Shown: positions 35,100 through 44,489, numbered from the stretch's first letter. The stretch is DNA of 64,000 nucleotides from Promethearchaeota archaeon (GCA_019058445.1 JAHPZA010000010.1:1-64000), one strand, 5' to 3'. Notes: a model not told the origin generated them from the sequence alone. Numbers and translations: made by a program.

Positions 35100-35759
35100 T
35101 TATTGTATAAGATCAATATAATAAAAACGATTTTCCCGAAATACAATTTCTCCTTTTTGAAATTGAATGGGATATGAAAATATGGGTCCATCAAAAACAA
35201 ATGAGTGAAATTCACCATTTTCTCCACAGGGATCTACAGATGGTGGAAGTGAATCCAAAAAGTCCTGATTAAACATACTACCAATAAATGATCCTTCAAG
35301 CTGATCGGAATCAACAGATGTAATTATTGCTTTAAATCCGAGTTTTATAAATTTTTCAGCTAATTCTTTCGTATCTTGCTTCCAAAGCGGAAAAATTGCT
35401 TTCATTCCAATTTTTGAGAGGTTTGATTCACGGTAATTTCTTATATCTTCAAGAAAGATATCTCCAAAGACAACATGATAAACTCTATGGGATTTGAAAT
35501 ACAACATATCTCGTTTCATAATTTTTTCATATTCTTCATTTGAAGTGTCTTTTGGAAGCGATATAGTAAGAAGAGGGATTCCAATTGATTTCGCTTGCTC
35601 TTCTAGTAGCTCTCTTCTTACGCCATGCATACTTACTCTATTATAATCTTCTGAAATTGTGGAAATTAAAGTTCTTACGTTAAAAACTTCTCTGCTTAAT
35701 AAGTAAAGGGCTAGAGCGCTATCCTTACCTCCACTCCAAGAAAATACAACCGGTTCCAT
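35100..35759 (-). CDS. Dph6-like diphthine-ammonia ligase / PP-loop ATPase
   Basis: The 219-residue protein starts with the PP-loop FSWSGGKDSALALYLL (SGGKDS at 9-14) and has the family segments MHGVRRELLEEQAKSIGIPL, VFGDIFLEDIRNYRE, and the C-terminal DPCGENGEFHSFVFDGPIF. It belongs to the Dph6/MJ0570 group. Dph6 adenylates diphthine on elongation factor 2 and replaces the adenylate with ammonia, the last step of diphthamide synthesis in archaea and eukaryotes. The ATG overlaps the stop of mutM by one base, so the two are co-translated. A truncated copy remains at 31466. Confidence 0.82.
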   Translation of the reverse strand: MEPVVFSWSGGKDSALALYLLSREVFNVRTLISTISEDYNRVSMHGVRRELLEEQAKSIGIPLLTISLPKDTSNEEYEKIMKRDMLYFKSHRVYHVVFGDIFLEDIRNYRESNLSKIGMKAIFPLWKQDTKELAEKFIKLGFKAIITSVDSDQLEGSFIGSMFNQDFLDSLPPSVDPCGENGEFHSFVFDGPIFSYPIQFQKGEIVFRENRFYYIDLIQ

Positions 35760-36562
35760 CAGTCACCACTAGTTTTATTATGGTTAATTTGGCAATTAGG
35801 GCAAAAAAATCCATGTCTTTGAGCAATTTTAAGTCTTTCAATATTTCCACCGCAACGTGGACATAATTCTCCTTTCTTTCTATGGGGAATAATAAAATCA
35901 TTAGGATAAGTCTTTAGGATCCCTTTTTTTTCTATTCCTACTTTAAGCACATTTTTTATGGTTTCAAAAATTTCTCTTAATTTTGAATCATTTACTTCAT
36001 TAATTTTGGTTTTGGGATGAAGTCTTGTTTGATATAAAATCTCATCTGAGTAGATATTCCCAATTCCAGCAATAATGTTCTGATTCATTAGCGCGGATTT
36101 TGCGAGAGCAGTTCTTTTCTCTAAAGATTTCTTAAATTCTTCAAAATTCATTTTCAAAGCATCTATTCCCAGATTTTTCTTATTGATTATAAAATCTTCA
36201 ATGGTATTTGTTAAATCTACCTTGCCAAACATTCTCTGAGAGATGTATGATAAAAAATTTCCATTTTCAAATTCAAATAATATTCGACTATGTTTTGGTT
36301 CTTCCTTGATATCATCAAAATATTTTAAATCTCCTGACATTCCAAAATGAAATACAATAAATCCTGAATTTAATTTAACAAAAAGATATTTCCCATGCCT
36401 TAAAGAAGAATAAAAAATATTTGATCTAATCGTCTTTTTAAAAATTTTTTCTTGGACATTAAGAACTCTATTATCTCTGATAAATACATTATTAATTTTT
36501 TGGCTTAAAGATGTTTTATCAAAATATTTTTTAAAAGTCTCGACCTCGGGAAGTTCTGGCAA
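35759..36562 (-). CDS. mutM: Formamidopyrimidine-DNA glycosylase (Fpg/MutM)
   Basis: The protein has the catalytic N-terminal proline and glutamate (MPELPEVETF) when read from TTG at 36562. That residue must be next to the initiator, so this start is chosen over a TTG three codons upstream. Further landmarks are the lysine in RHGKYLFVKL, the helix-two-turn-helix GIGNIYSDEILYQ, and a C-terminal zinc finger (CPRCGGNIERLKIAQRHGFF with CPNC). It removes oxidised purines such as 8-oxoguanine and cuts the abasic site. Fpg is mainly bacterial, so presence here suggests transfer. It overlaps the Dph6-like gene by one base. Confidence 0.92.
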   Translation of the reverse strand: MPELPEVETFKKYFDKTSLSQKINNVFIRDNRVLNVQEKIFKKTIRSNIFYSSLRHGKYLFVKLNSGFIVFHFGMSGDLKYFDDIKEEPKHSRILFEFENGNFLSYISQRMFGKVDLTNTIEDFIINKKNLGIDALKMNFEEFKKSLEKRTALAKSALMNQNIIAGIGNIYSDEILYQTRLHPKTKINEVNDSKLREIFETIKNVLKVGIEKKGILKTYPNDFIIPHRKKGELCPRCGGNIERLKIAQRHGFFCPNCQINHNKTSGD

Positions 36563-36656
36563 AATAATCAAGTTAAAGTTTTCATTAATTTTTCTTAAGG
36601 TGGTAAAAAATAGATGTTTAAAAAAAATATTTAATATAAAAAATAAAAAATATAGT

Positions 36657-37613
36657 TTAGAAATTAGAAAAAATCATAAATTTCTGATCAGAACCAATAG
36701 AATAAATCTCAAATTTGCTTCCCTTTTTAGACTTACAATTCAATTGGATCATTGGAAACAAATAAATCTGTGTAACTATCTGAGTATCTTTGTCTTTCTC
36801 ATAATTTTTATAATCGCTGCCTGCGGAATTAATAGTTTTCTTGACATTTTTATCCCAATACCCAAGTGAGCCTTCTGCCTTATCATCAAGGTCTTTGAAA
36901 TTATTAAACTTTATACCTTCAACAGATTCAATAAGATCTTGAAGATCCTTTCCAATTTCTTTCTCATATTTTGTTTGTAAACTACTGTGAAGTACAGGAA
37001 CTCCAGTTACTACCGATTGAAAAGGAACGGGTTGGATCTCGAATTTATAGAGATTTTTATGACCTCCACATTCCTTACATGGATTTTGTACTTTACCTGT
37101 TCCATAACATTCTCCGCAAGGATAACTGAATACTTTCTTCACCTTGTTTTGATCCTCACCCTCCAGAACATTCAAATTTTCCTCAATTTTACCGCTACCT
37201 TTACAACTTCGGCATTTATCATCGATATATCCTTTTCCACCGCAAGTTTTACAGGGAACAGCAGCAATCGATTCATATATCGGAACTTTTTCATCTCCTT
37301 TCCAATTATCCTTATTAACATTTTTTCCTTTAAAACTATAAAAAGTTTCCCTACTAACCCGAGGAGCCATCACTAAATTTTCTTCTTTACCCTTGGCAGG
37401 AGCAACAGTTTTTTTGATTGAAAAATAAATAGCAGCCCCTTTAAGCGCAGGAGGAACAACGTATTCTGCGGCTGAAATTGCGTCTAATGAAAAAACCGCA
37501 CCTTTAGTACCAAATTGTTTTTCCATTTTCTTTCGATCTTTTCTTACAGCACTCTGTTTCCATTTTTCGAAAATATCATCGAGGTTAGGGGTTTTTATAC
37601 GAACATCTCCCAT
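36657..37613 (-). CDS. Protein with DnaJ-type CxxCxGxG zinc motifs, family unknown
   Basis: The 318-residue protein contains four CxxC motifs arranged as in the DnaJ zinc domain: CKTCGGKGYI, CRSCKGSGKI, CGECYGTGKV and CKECGG (about residues 121-185). No J domain or DnaJ substrate-binding fold accompanies them. The first 115 residues (with KGAAIYFSIKK) and the last 130 are not recognisable. It may bind unfolded protein or act as a redox or assembly scaffold. No membrane span or signal is seen. A palindrome and a 53-residue gene lie divergently upstream. Confidence 0.65.
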   Translation of the reverse strand: MGDVRIKTPNLDDIFEKWKQSAVRKDRKKMEKQFGTKGAVFSLDAISAAEYVVPPALKGAAIYFSIKKTVAPAKGKEENLVMAPRVSRETFYSFKGKNVNKDNWKGDEKVPIYESIAAVPCKTCGGKGYIDDKCRSCKGSGKIEENLNVLEGEDQNKVKKVFSYPCGECYGTGKVQNPCKECGGHKNLYKFEIQPVPFQSVVTGVPVLHSSLQTKYEKEIGKDLQDLIESVEGIKFNNFKDLDDKAEGSLGYWDKNVKKTINSAGSDYKNYEKDKDTQIVTQIYLFPMIQLNCKSKKGSKFEIYSIGSDQKFMIFSNF

Positions 37614-37683
37614 AGTTAACCATCTCTTTATTTATAAATTATTATTTGTTTTTTTCTTTTAATAAACAATTATATACCCGAAG

Positions 37684-37703
37684 ACTTATATTTTTATATA
37701 AGT
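37684..37703. promoter_or_regulatory. Perfect palindrome between divergent genes
   Basis: ACTTATAT and ATATAAGT are separated by TTTT. It lies between the start of the zinc-protein gene (37613) and the 53-residue gene (37754) and contains TATA-like sequence for both strands. It could be a bidirectional promoter or operator, though A+T-rich palindromes can arise by chance. Confidence 0.4.
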
Positions 37704-37753
37704 TATAAAACATTTAATTTAAGAGAATTAAAAAATATATCATTTTGATAAAT

Positions 37754-37915
37754 ATGTCAGAAGAAGATAAACAAGCCGTCCAATACTTACTGGACTGGAT
37801 TAAGCAAGGAGGAGTTGCGGACTGGATAAAATATTATCTTGATGCCGGTGACGAGGCGAAGTTAAGACAAATAAAAGCTGTTTATGATAAAATAAAAGCC
37901 GTTTTTGGTTTTTAA
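37754..37915 (+). CDS. 53-residue helical protein
   Basis: The frame starts with ATG and encodes MSEEDKQAVQYLLDWIKQGG followed by VADWIKYYLDAGDEAKLRQI and a short tail ending FGF. It is amphipathic and helical, with a charge and codon pattern typical of a real gene, and has no membrane span. The repeated DWIK units suggest two similar helices. It is divergent from the DnaJ-type zinc protein and upstream of the helicase. No family is recognised. Confidence 0.55.
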   Translation: MSEEDKQAVQYLLDWIKQGGVADWIKYYLDAGDEAKLRQIKAVYDKIKAVFGF

Positions 37916-37969
37916 GCAAAAAATTTAACTTTCTTAATTACTTTATTTTTGTAGTTGAATAAAAGTTAA

Positions 37970-40657
37970 TTGTGTAATTATTTGACTATTCCCCCAAGAA
38001 ATTACTTTTTAGTTATTGAAAAGAATCGCGAATACAAAAAGGAATTACTATTTGATGTAAGTTTCTTTTATTTAAAATCATTTAAGAAAAAATCACTCTC
38101 GTTTAAATATGTAAGTGAACCATTCTTACGAAGTACAGTCATTTTTGGGTTAGACATAAAAAATAAAATGAGACCATTGAAATTCAGCAAGATTGAGAAA
38201 GATGATACTGAAACTCCTATAAATCCTCGACTTTTTAAAAAATTTGTGCTAGCTGATGAAAACAGATTTATTGCATTATCGAGCCAAACTGACCCTAAAG
38301 AATTTGATCCAGTTACTAAAATGCTTCAAAATTTTCAATTTGATATGACTAAAATAACTAACTTAACCTTTTGTGAATCGTGTTTAGATAACAAGAAATT
38401 TAAAATATTAAGAAAGAGAGCTCAAATATTATCTCTCAAAAATCAAATTATCTGTTCTGAATGTGCTTTAGAATTAGTTTTAAAAAATATTCAAATGACA
38501 GGATTAATCTCATCTGAAACTAAAATTAGCCCAAAGCTAAAAAATTTCTTTAATCATATGATCTTGAAATTTCGAGATGTCAAAAAAGTTCTTTCAGCTT
38601 TTAAATCCGACTTTAATCCAGTTTCAAATAGAGAGATAACTCTTTATGATATTGAGAAAAATCCCTCAATAAGCAAAAAATATCTAAATTTTAATATTAA
38701 TCCTTTAGACATACCTCTCTCTTTCAAAGAGATATTAAAAAGTTTAAAAATTTCAACCCTTTTACCCATACAAGCCATTTCAATCGAAAAAGGTTTATTA
38801 TCAGATTGGAATGATCAATTAATAATGGCTCCAACTTCAGGAGGTAAAACATTGGTTGGTGAACTCGCAGGTATTTCTAAACTTCTCACTAATAAAAATT
38901 CTAAGATGTTATATTTAGTTCCAATTGTAGCACTTGCCAATATAAGAACAGAAGAATTCAAAAAAAAGTATAAGCCGCTAAAGTTAAAAATTGTTAAAAA
39001 AGTAGGAGAATCCCTTCTGGAAAAAAAAGAGGATATATTAGAAGAGGACTTACACGACGCTGATATTATAATTGCAACATACGAAGCAATTGATTTTATT
39101 TTGCGAAGTGGTAATATGGAGCATTTAGGAAGGATTATGACTATAGTTGTGGATGAAATTCAAGTGTTAATTGACCCTGATCGTGGCTATTTATTAGATG
39201 GTTTCATCGCTCGTTTAAAATCTCTTTTTAAAAATGCTCAATTTCTATATCTTAGCGCAACAGTTGGAGAGCCAGAATTATTAGCTAAAAAGTTAGATTG
39301 TTCTCTAATTAGGTATAATAACCGTCCGGTTCCAATTGAACGTCATTTATTATTATGCCTCAACGAAAATATAAAACATAGAAATATAGCAAAATTGATT
39401 CGTTCAGCCTTTTCTCATAAGTCAAATTATGGTTTTAAAGGCCAATCAATAATCTTTACTAACACTAGGAAAAAGTGTGAAGCCTTAACTGCTTATCTTC
39501 AGAACAGAGGAATTTTTGTAAGAGCCTATCACAGCGGACTAACTAGTGAAGAAAGAAAAGTAATTGAGTTGGAATTTCAATCTCAGAGAATTGCCGGCGT
39601 TGTTGCTACCGCAGCCTTAGCGGCGGGAGTAGATCTTCCTGCAAGCCAAGTTATTTTTGAATCTTTAGCAATGGGGATAAACTGGCTTACTGTAGCTGAA
39701 TTTGAACAGATGCTAGGAAGGGCGGGTAGATTAAAAAAACATGAGTTAGGGTTAGCTTATATTCTAGTTGAGCCGGGAAAAATTTATTCTCCAAAAATGT
39801 CGGAAACAGAAGAAAATATAGCTATAAAGTTATTAAATGGAAAAATAAAAGATTTTGAATTAGAGCCCAATGAAGACAGATCCCTTACTGAATTGTTAGC
39901 TTTTGTTTCTATGTTCAATCAAGGAATTGAATACAACAAAATTTTCGAGTTTTACGAGTTATTAATCAATAATGATTATAATATCGAATTATTTACTAAA
40001 AAATTGAATAATTTAAAGCTTCTTAGAATTAAAGAAAATGAGATCCACAAACCTACTCATATTGGTCAATCCATTGCGAAATCCTTTTTGAGTGTTAATG
40101 AAGGTTTAGAAATAATAGAAATATTGCGAAATCAACAAGCGCCTAATATGATTCATTTAGCCCTTGAACTTAAACCTATAAGGAATGTATATCTATCTAA
40201 AAGAATCGTAGCTGAATTGTCTAAAAATGTAAGGATGAAATATTTCTCAAACAATTTTTTTTCTGCAAGCGTGCTTTCATTGATGAATGCAGAGTATATC
40301 AAAAAAAGAAAATCATTTTCCAGTGATTTTTTACAGCTTATTATGAAATGGATTAATGATATTTTTAATTGTAATTGTAAGGATAATCCTTATTGTGATT
40401 GTGGTAGAAAAAATCTAGAAAAGATTATACTTGATTTAAGAATTAATGATGGCTTTACGATTGCACAAATATCTCAATTCTTAGAAGATGAATACGAATT
40501 ATTGGTCTTTAAGGGAGATTTAATTGATTATTTACAAAACCTGATTTACTCACTGGAGAGTATTAAAAATATTTCAGAGGGAATAAAAAATCTGGATGCA
40601 ATATATAAACAAGAATTATCTAAAATCCCTAAGGTTATTGAAAACATCAAAGGTTAA
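37970..40657 (+). CDS. Ski2-like superfamily 2 helicase with zinc-binding ends (DUF5814 type)
   Basis: The 895-residue protein has an N-terminal domain with a CxxC pair set (C135/C138, C162/C165), then helicase motifs: Q-motif region STLLPIQAI, Walker A MAPTSGGKTLVGELA (about 287-300), DEIQ (395-398) in place of DExH, LSATVGEPE, and QMLGRAGRLKK (about 580-590). A late cysteine cluster (CNCKDNPYCDCGRK) precedes a helical C-terminus. This layout matches a conserved archaeal helicase group, probably active on RNA or repair intermediates. The start is a TTG; another TTG four codons on is possible. Confidence 0.88.
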   Translation: MCNYLTIPPRNYFLVIEKNREYKKELLFDVSFFYLKSFKKKSLSFKYVSEPFLRSTVIFGLDIKNKMRPLKFSKIEKDDTETPINPRLFKKFVLADENRFIALSSQTDPKEFDPVTKMLQNFQFDMTKITNLTFCESCLDNKKFKILRKRAQILSLKNQIICSECALELVLKNIQMTGLISSETKISPKLKNFFNHMILKFRDVKKVLSAFKSDFNPVSNREITLYDIEKNPSISKKYLNFNINPLDIPLSFKEILKSLKISTLLPIQAISIEKGLLSDWNDQLIMAPTSGGKTLVGELAGISKLLTNKNSKMLYLVPIVALANIRTEEFKKKYKPLKLKIVKKVGESLLEKKEDILEEDLHDADIIIATYEAIDFILRSGNMEHLGRIMTIVVDEIQVLIDPDRGYLLDGFIARLKSLFKNAQFLYLSATVGEPELLAKKLDCSLIRYNNRPVPIERHLLLCLNENIKHRNIAKLIRSAFSHKSNYGFKGQSIIFTNTRKKCEALTAYLQNRGIFVRAYHSGLTSEERKVIELEFQSQRIAGVVATAALAAGVDLPASQVIFESLAMGINWLTVAEFEQMLGRAGRLKKHELGLAYILVEPGKIYSPKMSETEENIAIKLLNGKIKDFELEPNEDRSLTELLAFVSMFNQGIEYNKIFEFYELLINNDYNIELFTKKLNNLKLLRIKENEIHKPTHIGQSIAKSFLSVNEGLEIIEILRNQQAPNMIHLALELKPIRNVYLSKRIVAELSKNVRMKYFSNNFFSASVLSLMNAEYIKKRKSFSSDFLQLIMKWINDIFNCNCKDNPYCDCGRKNLEKIILDLRINDGFTIAQISQFLEDEYELLVFKGDLIDYLQNLIYSLESIKNISEGIKNLDAIYKQELSKIPKVIENIKG

Positions 40658-40768
40658 TTTTTTATGTATTAAAAATTAAATATTTATACAATTATCGATA
40701 AAGTAATATTGAGAGAATTCATCTAAGGGTTTTAAAAAAACATATAAAAAAAGCAAAATCTCCTAGAA

Positions 40769-41722
40769 ATGCTATATACAATCTTTCTTTATCAGAGTGA
40801 AAGTGGATTATTACTCTTTGATAAGAGCTTTCAAGATATTAGTTCTGGTAAAATGGAACTTTTTTCTTCATTTTTCTCGGCCTTAAAAGCTTTTATAGGA
40901 GAAATGATAATAGAGGGATCAACAGAATTGAAAAATATTTCTTTAGGGGATTATACGGTTTTAATTACTTCTATAGATGAAGTCAGAGCAGATTTGGTTG
41001 TTATCGGCGATAAGGAAGATAGTAAAGCAATTAATAAGTTAGTTCCAAGATTAATTAAAGAGATTCTAAAACATACAAACGTGTTTCTTGAATGGCAAGG
41101 AAAGAGAGAAGATTTTGAAATTTTAGACCAACCTATTTCAGAGATAATATTAAGCCATAAAAAACTTCTTGGAGATAAATCTTTAATAGAGCATCAAGAT
41201 CTTATCTTAAAATCAATGTGGGCACATAAAAAAGATCTTTCTGCCCAGCAAATTAAGGATTTAACTCACGAAAGACAAATTTTAATGAAGAGGTTAGAAA
41301 ATTTAATTAATCTTCCTAAAAAACTGGAGATTGCTGAAAATTTATTAGAAATTTCTGAAAAATTAAAAGATGACCAAAATTTCATGAAACATCAAGAAGA
41401 AATTAAGGTAATTAAGGATGAAATAAGAGATACAAAAATAAAATTAAATTATTATTTGGAAAAGATTAAAATTACTATAAACCAGGCTGTAAATCAGTTA
41501 GGAAATAAACCTCTGAACGAGGGTGATTATAAAGATGTTTATTTAAATTTATATTCATTTAGCAATAAACTTAAAAACATGACTGATTCTAATTCTTGGG
41601 AAGAATATCGAAACAATGCTCAGATATTTATAAATAAAGATGAGGTTGAGTTAGGGGAGATTTCTCAGGCAATTTCTAAAACTCTTAAAATGAGTGATAA
41701 TGTAGAAGATTATATCAACTAA
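40769..41722 (+). CDS. Longin/roadblock-like N-terminal domain with coiled coil
   Basis: Residues 1-115 (MLYTIFLYQSESGLLLFDKS, LKAFIGEMIIEG, DYTVLITSIDEVRADLVVIG) follow the strand-helix pattern of longin-like or roadblock-like domains, which regulate small GTPases in eukaryotes and Asgard archaea. Residues about 150-250 are strongly charged and helical (KDLTHERQILMKRLENLINL), suggesting a coiled coil. The rest is helical. It converges with the DRG-like GTPase and longin-like gene pair. The assignment rests on pattern, not on a diagnostic motif. Confidence 0.55.
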   Translation: MLYTIFLYQSESGLLLFDKSFQDISSGKMELFSSFFSALKAFIGEMIIEGSTELKNISLGDYTVLITSIDEVRADLVVIGDKEDSKAINKLVPRLIKEILKHTNVFLEWQGKREDFEILDQPISEIILSHKKLLGDKSLIEHQDLILKSMWAHKKDLSAQQIKDLTHERQILMKRLENLINLPKKLEIAENLLEISEKLKDDQNFMKHQEEIKVIKDEIRDTKIKLNYYLEKIKITINQAVNQLGNKPLNEGDYKDVYLNLYSFSNKLKNMTDSNSWEEYRNNAQIFINKDEVELGEISQAISKTLKMSDNVEDYIN

Positions 41723-41780
41723 GAAGCAATTTGGTATAAAACTCGATTTGTAAGACTCCCTAAAACATCTCTTTTGCTTA

Positions 41781-42974
41781 TTAGATCGTGTGTATCTCAA
41801 TAATGTCATTATCTTTCATTTCATAATCTAATCCAACTTTTTTACGCTTTTGGCGAGCTTCTTTACGAATGATAATCGCATAGTCAAAATTTTCTAAGAA
41901 GCTTCTATGAATCTTTAATGCCACATCTTTTACTTTTGAAGCTTTATCTATTAAGAGTGGTTTTTCAGCAACATTTCCAGATTGAGAAGTGTATACTTTT
42001 ATCTTTTCTAAATATTTTAGGATCATATCTCCAAAATCATCTGGAAAATTCCTTTTTTTGGTACTGGTTCCCAAAATTATTGAAAAATTATTAGAATATA
42101 ATTCTTTTAGAAGCTGAAAGTTCGCTTCTGTATGTGGGAGGTCTCCTTTAGTTGCTAATATTATTGCCTTTTTATACACCATCGCAGGGATTAAAGCATC
42201 CACTACTTGTTCAAGGGTAATCGATCCAAAAACCTTTACTACCGCATTCCTTATACCATTTTCATGTACAATTTCCTTAATTTTTTCCGTAAAACTCACT
42301 AAATCTGGGTTATTTTTAGCTTCTTTTGTCAAATAAAAGACTTGAATCTTGTTAGAACCTGTTTTTTCTATATTGATTGGCGGAACAGGAACATTTATTC
42401 TAATATCTGAATTAGTAAGTTCAGTTAGCATCAAATTCATTTGTTCCTTAATATTTCTAGATAAATCCACACAGAGACAAATTAAATCACAAGCTCTAAG
42501 TTGAGAAAGGATCTCTTTTCCATTTCCCACTCCTGTCGATGCTCCCTCCATTAAAGAAGGCATATCAACAATTTGAATCCGAATTTCATTAAAAGTATAT
42601 ATACCAATTTCAGGAATTGCCGTAAATTTGCCTATTTGTTCTTTAGCTGCCCCAGTTAATAAATTTAAAAGTGATGTTTTACCAACACCTGGAGTGCGGT
42701 AATCACTAATTAGAATTAATTGGATTCCCTCTTTTTTTATTGAAAAAGGACTTACAATTTTCCCTGTACTTTTTGCCCGTTGCCTATGTTCTTCTTGCTG
42801 GCGTCTTAACTTTGCAAGTCTTGACTTGTTTAAGGCAACAATTTTTTCCGTAGCTTTATGTTTAGGGACTAAAGATATGAATTCTTCTAATCTTTTTATT
42901 TTCTCATCCAAAGAAGAAGCATCCAAATATCGTTGATAAGCTGCTTTTGCCTCAGGACCAATATTGGAGCTCAA
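41781..42974 (-). CDS. DRG/Obg-like GTPase with TGS domain, altered G motifs
   Basis: The 397-residue protein follows the archaeal DRG plan: an N-terminal helical hairpin (AAYQRYLDASSLDEKIKRLE, LVPKHKATEKIVALNKSRLA), a G domain, and a C-terminal TGS domain (KIHRSFLENFDYAIIIRKEA, DNDIIEIHTI). The P-loop reads YRTPGVGKTSLLN, so the first glycine of GxxxxGKS/T is arginine. The G3 region reads VDMPSLMEGAS instead of DxPG, and G4 appears as TKGD. These changes suggest altered nucleotide binding. It starts with TTG behind GTGAT with 5-base spacing, 26 bp after the longin-like gene, so the two likely work together. Confidence 0.78.
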   Translation of the reverse strand: MSSNIGPEAKAAYQRYLDASSLDEKIKRLEEFISLVPKHKATEKIVALNKSRLAKLRRQQEEHRQRAKSTGKIVSPFSIKKEGIQLILISDYRTPGVGKTSLLNLLTGAAKEQIGKFTAIPEIGIYTFNEIRIQIVDMPSLMEGASTGVGNGKEILSQLRACDLICLCVDLSRNIKEQMNLMLTELTNSDIRINVPVPPINIEKTGSNKIQVFYLTKEAKNNPDLVSFTEKIKEIVHENGIRNAVVKVFGSITLEQVVDALIPAMVYKKAIILATKGDLPHTEANFQLLKELYSNNFSIILGTSTKKRNFPDDFGDMILKYLEKIKVYTSQSGNVAEKPLLIDKASKVKDVALKIHRSFLENFDYAIIIRKEARQKRKKVGLDYEMKDNDIIEIHTI

Positions 42975-43000
42975 ATCTTATCACATTGACACAGTGATTT

Positions 43001-43453
43001 TCAAAAAAGGCTCTTAAATCTATCTTCTGTTTTTAATTTTAAATCTCCAAGAGTATTATCTATTCTAGCATTAAATTTCTTGAAGAATTTCCCTTTCTTT
43101 GAAAAAATATCATTAATGGAATATCTATTTAAGAAGTTTTGAAGTATTTCGTATAGAAGTTTCTTGACTACATCAGAATCTGTTTCTTTTTCAATAATCG
43201 CATAAGCAAGTAGAGGTTGTATATTTTTATCATCTCCACCTGGCAACGCAATCATTTCACAATTACATACAAGTTTAAGAGATGCCAGACTAACTACGTT
43301 TATATCATCACCAAATACCTCTGAAGTGAAGCTCTCTAGAGCTGAGAGGAATCCTGCTCTTAAATCAGGTTCTAATACATCTGAGGATGAATAATATTTA
43401 GTTTCTATTAAACTGCGGTTCCCCAGATTAATACCACATTCAAGTATGGCCAT
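43001..43453 (-). CDS. Longin-like domain protein
   Basis: The 150-residue protein has the strand and helix order of longin-like domains: MAILECGINLGNRSLIETKY, then a helix with LRAGFLSALESFTSEVFGD, then strands INVVSLASLKLVCNCEMIAL and PLLAYAIIEKETDSDVVKKL. The tail contains two charged helices. In Asgard archaea such domains are often encoded beside GTPases, and here the DRG-like GTPase follows after 26 bp. The fold is inferred by pattern. The likely role is binding or regulating that GTPase. Confidence 0.5.
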   Translation of the reverse strand: MAILECGINLGNRSLIETKYYSSSDVLEPDLRAGFLSALESFTSEVFGDDINVVSLASLKLVCNCEMIALPGGDDKNIQPLLAYAIIEKETDSDVVKKLLYEILQNFLNRYSINDIFSKKGKFFKKFNARIDNTLGDLKLKTEDRFKSLF

Positions 43454-43536
43454 TTCGGCTTCTTTATTAATATATTTTTTGTTCTTTCTTTGATATGTAT
43501 ATGAATAATTTGATTATTTAATTTTTGTTTTTTTTC

Positions 43537-44406
43537 TTACTCTATATTCAATTGTTTCTTATATGTAATATAAGTATTTTGAAGTAAAAAACTGACTGTC
43601 ATAGGACCAACACCCCCAGGCACTGGAGTTATTTTACTACACTTGTCTATAACCCCATCAAAATCTACGTCACCACATAATTTACCATCAACTCTGTTTA
43701 TTCCAACATCGATAATAACTACGTTATCTTTTATTTTTTCTTTTGTTATAAAATTTGGACGTCCAACAGCAACAATTAAAATATCAGCATTCTTAATATA
43801 GCTGTTTATATCTCTGGTTGATGTATGGCATACTGAAACTGTAGCATTCCGCTTTAAAAGCATAAATATTAGTGGTTTACCTACTAAGTTAGAGCGATTA
43901 ATAATAGTAACATTTTTTCCTTTAATCTCAATATCATTATGTTCTAACAACGCAATTATCCCTTTAGGAGTACATGCTGCCATGGTTTCGTCATAATCAA
44001 AAAGCTTACCCCTATTGCAAGGATGAGAGCCATCAACATCCTTTATTGGTGATATCTGTTCAAGAAATTCAATAGTATGTTTCCTTAGGTGTTGAGGTAA
44101 CGGTAACTGTAATAAAATTCCATGGATGGATTTATCTTTATTTAATTTTCTTATATTCTTAATCAATTCATGCTTTGAAATATTTTCTACTAAATTAAGC
44201 ATCACAGACTCTATTCCAACGTAGGCTGATGTTTTATGCTTTATATTTACATAAATTTTTGAGGCTGGATCTTCACCAACTAAAATAGTAGCCAATTTTG
44301 GTCGGATTTTGAGAGTATTTGTTAAATCATGAATATTTGATTTTAATTCTAAATTTAATTTATCAGCTAATTTCTTTCCATCAAGAATTTTATCGTTGCT
44401 GAGCAT
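43537..44406 (-). CDS. folD: Methylenetetrahydrofolate dehydrogenase/cyclohydrolase
   Basis: The 289-residue protein is FolD. It has LVGEDPASKIYVNIKHK with the catalytic lysine, GILLQLPLPQHL, SPIKDVDGSH, the NAD(P)-binding segment INRSNLVGKPL, and the C-terminal ITPVPGGVGPMTVSFLL. The enzyme interconverts methylene-, methenyl- and formyl-tetrahydrofolate in the cytoplasm, supplying formyl groups for purine synthesis, in line with the bacterial-type PurH further on. It has no indels and a normal length. Confidence 0.95.
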   Translation of the reverse strand: MLSNDKILDGKKLADKLNLELKSNIHDLTNTLKIRPKLATILVGEDPASKIYVNIKHKTSAYVGIESVMLNLVENISKHELIKNIRKLNKDKSIHGILLQLPLPQHLRKHTIEFLEQISPIKDVDGSHPCNRGKLFDYDETMAACTPKGIIALLEHNDIEIKGKNVTIINRSNLVGKPLIFMLLKRNATVSVCHTSTRDINSYIKNADILIVAVGRPNFITKEKIKDNVVIIDVGINRVDGKLCGDVDFDGVIDKCSKITPVPGGVGPMTVSFLLQNTYITYKKQLNIE

Positions 44407-44489
44407 TTTTAATCCTTTAAATGATTAATTTATTAAAAAGATAAATCGAAAATTGGAATAATACAATAATAAATAAAATTATAGAAATT

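Noticed and set aside
36987..37376. Plus-strand open frame opposite the DnaJ-type zinc protein gene
   Set aside because: It is antisense to a gene with clear zinc motifs, and its own translation has no coding character.
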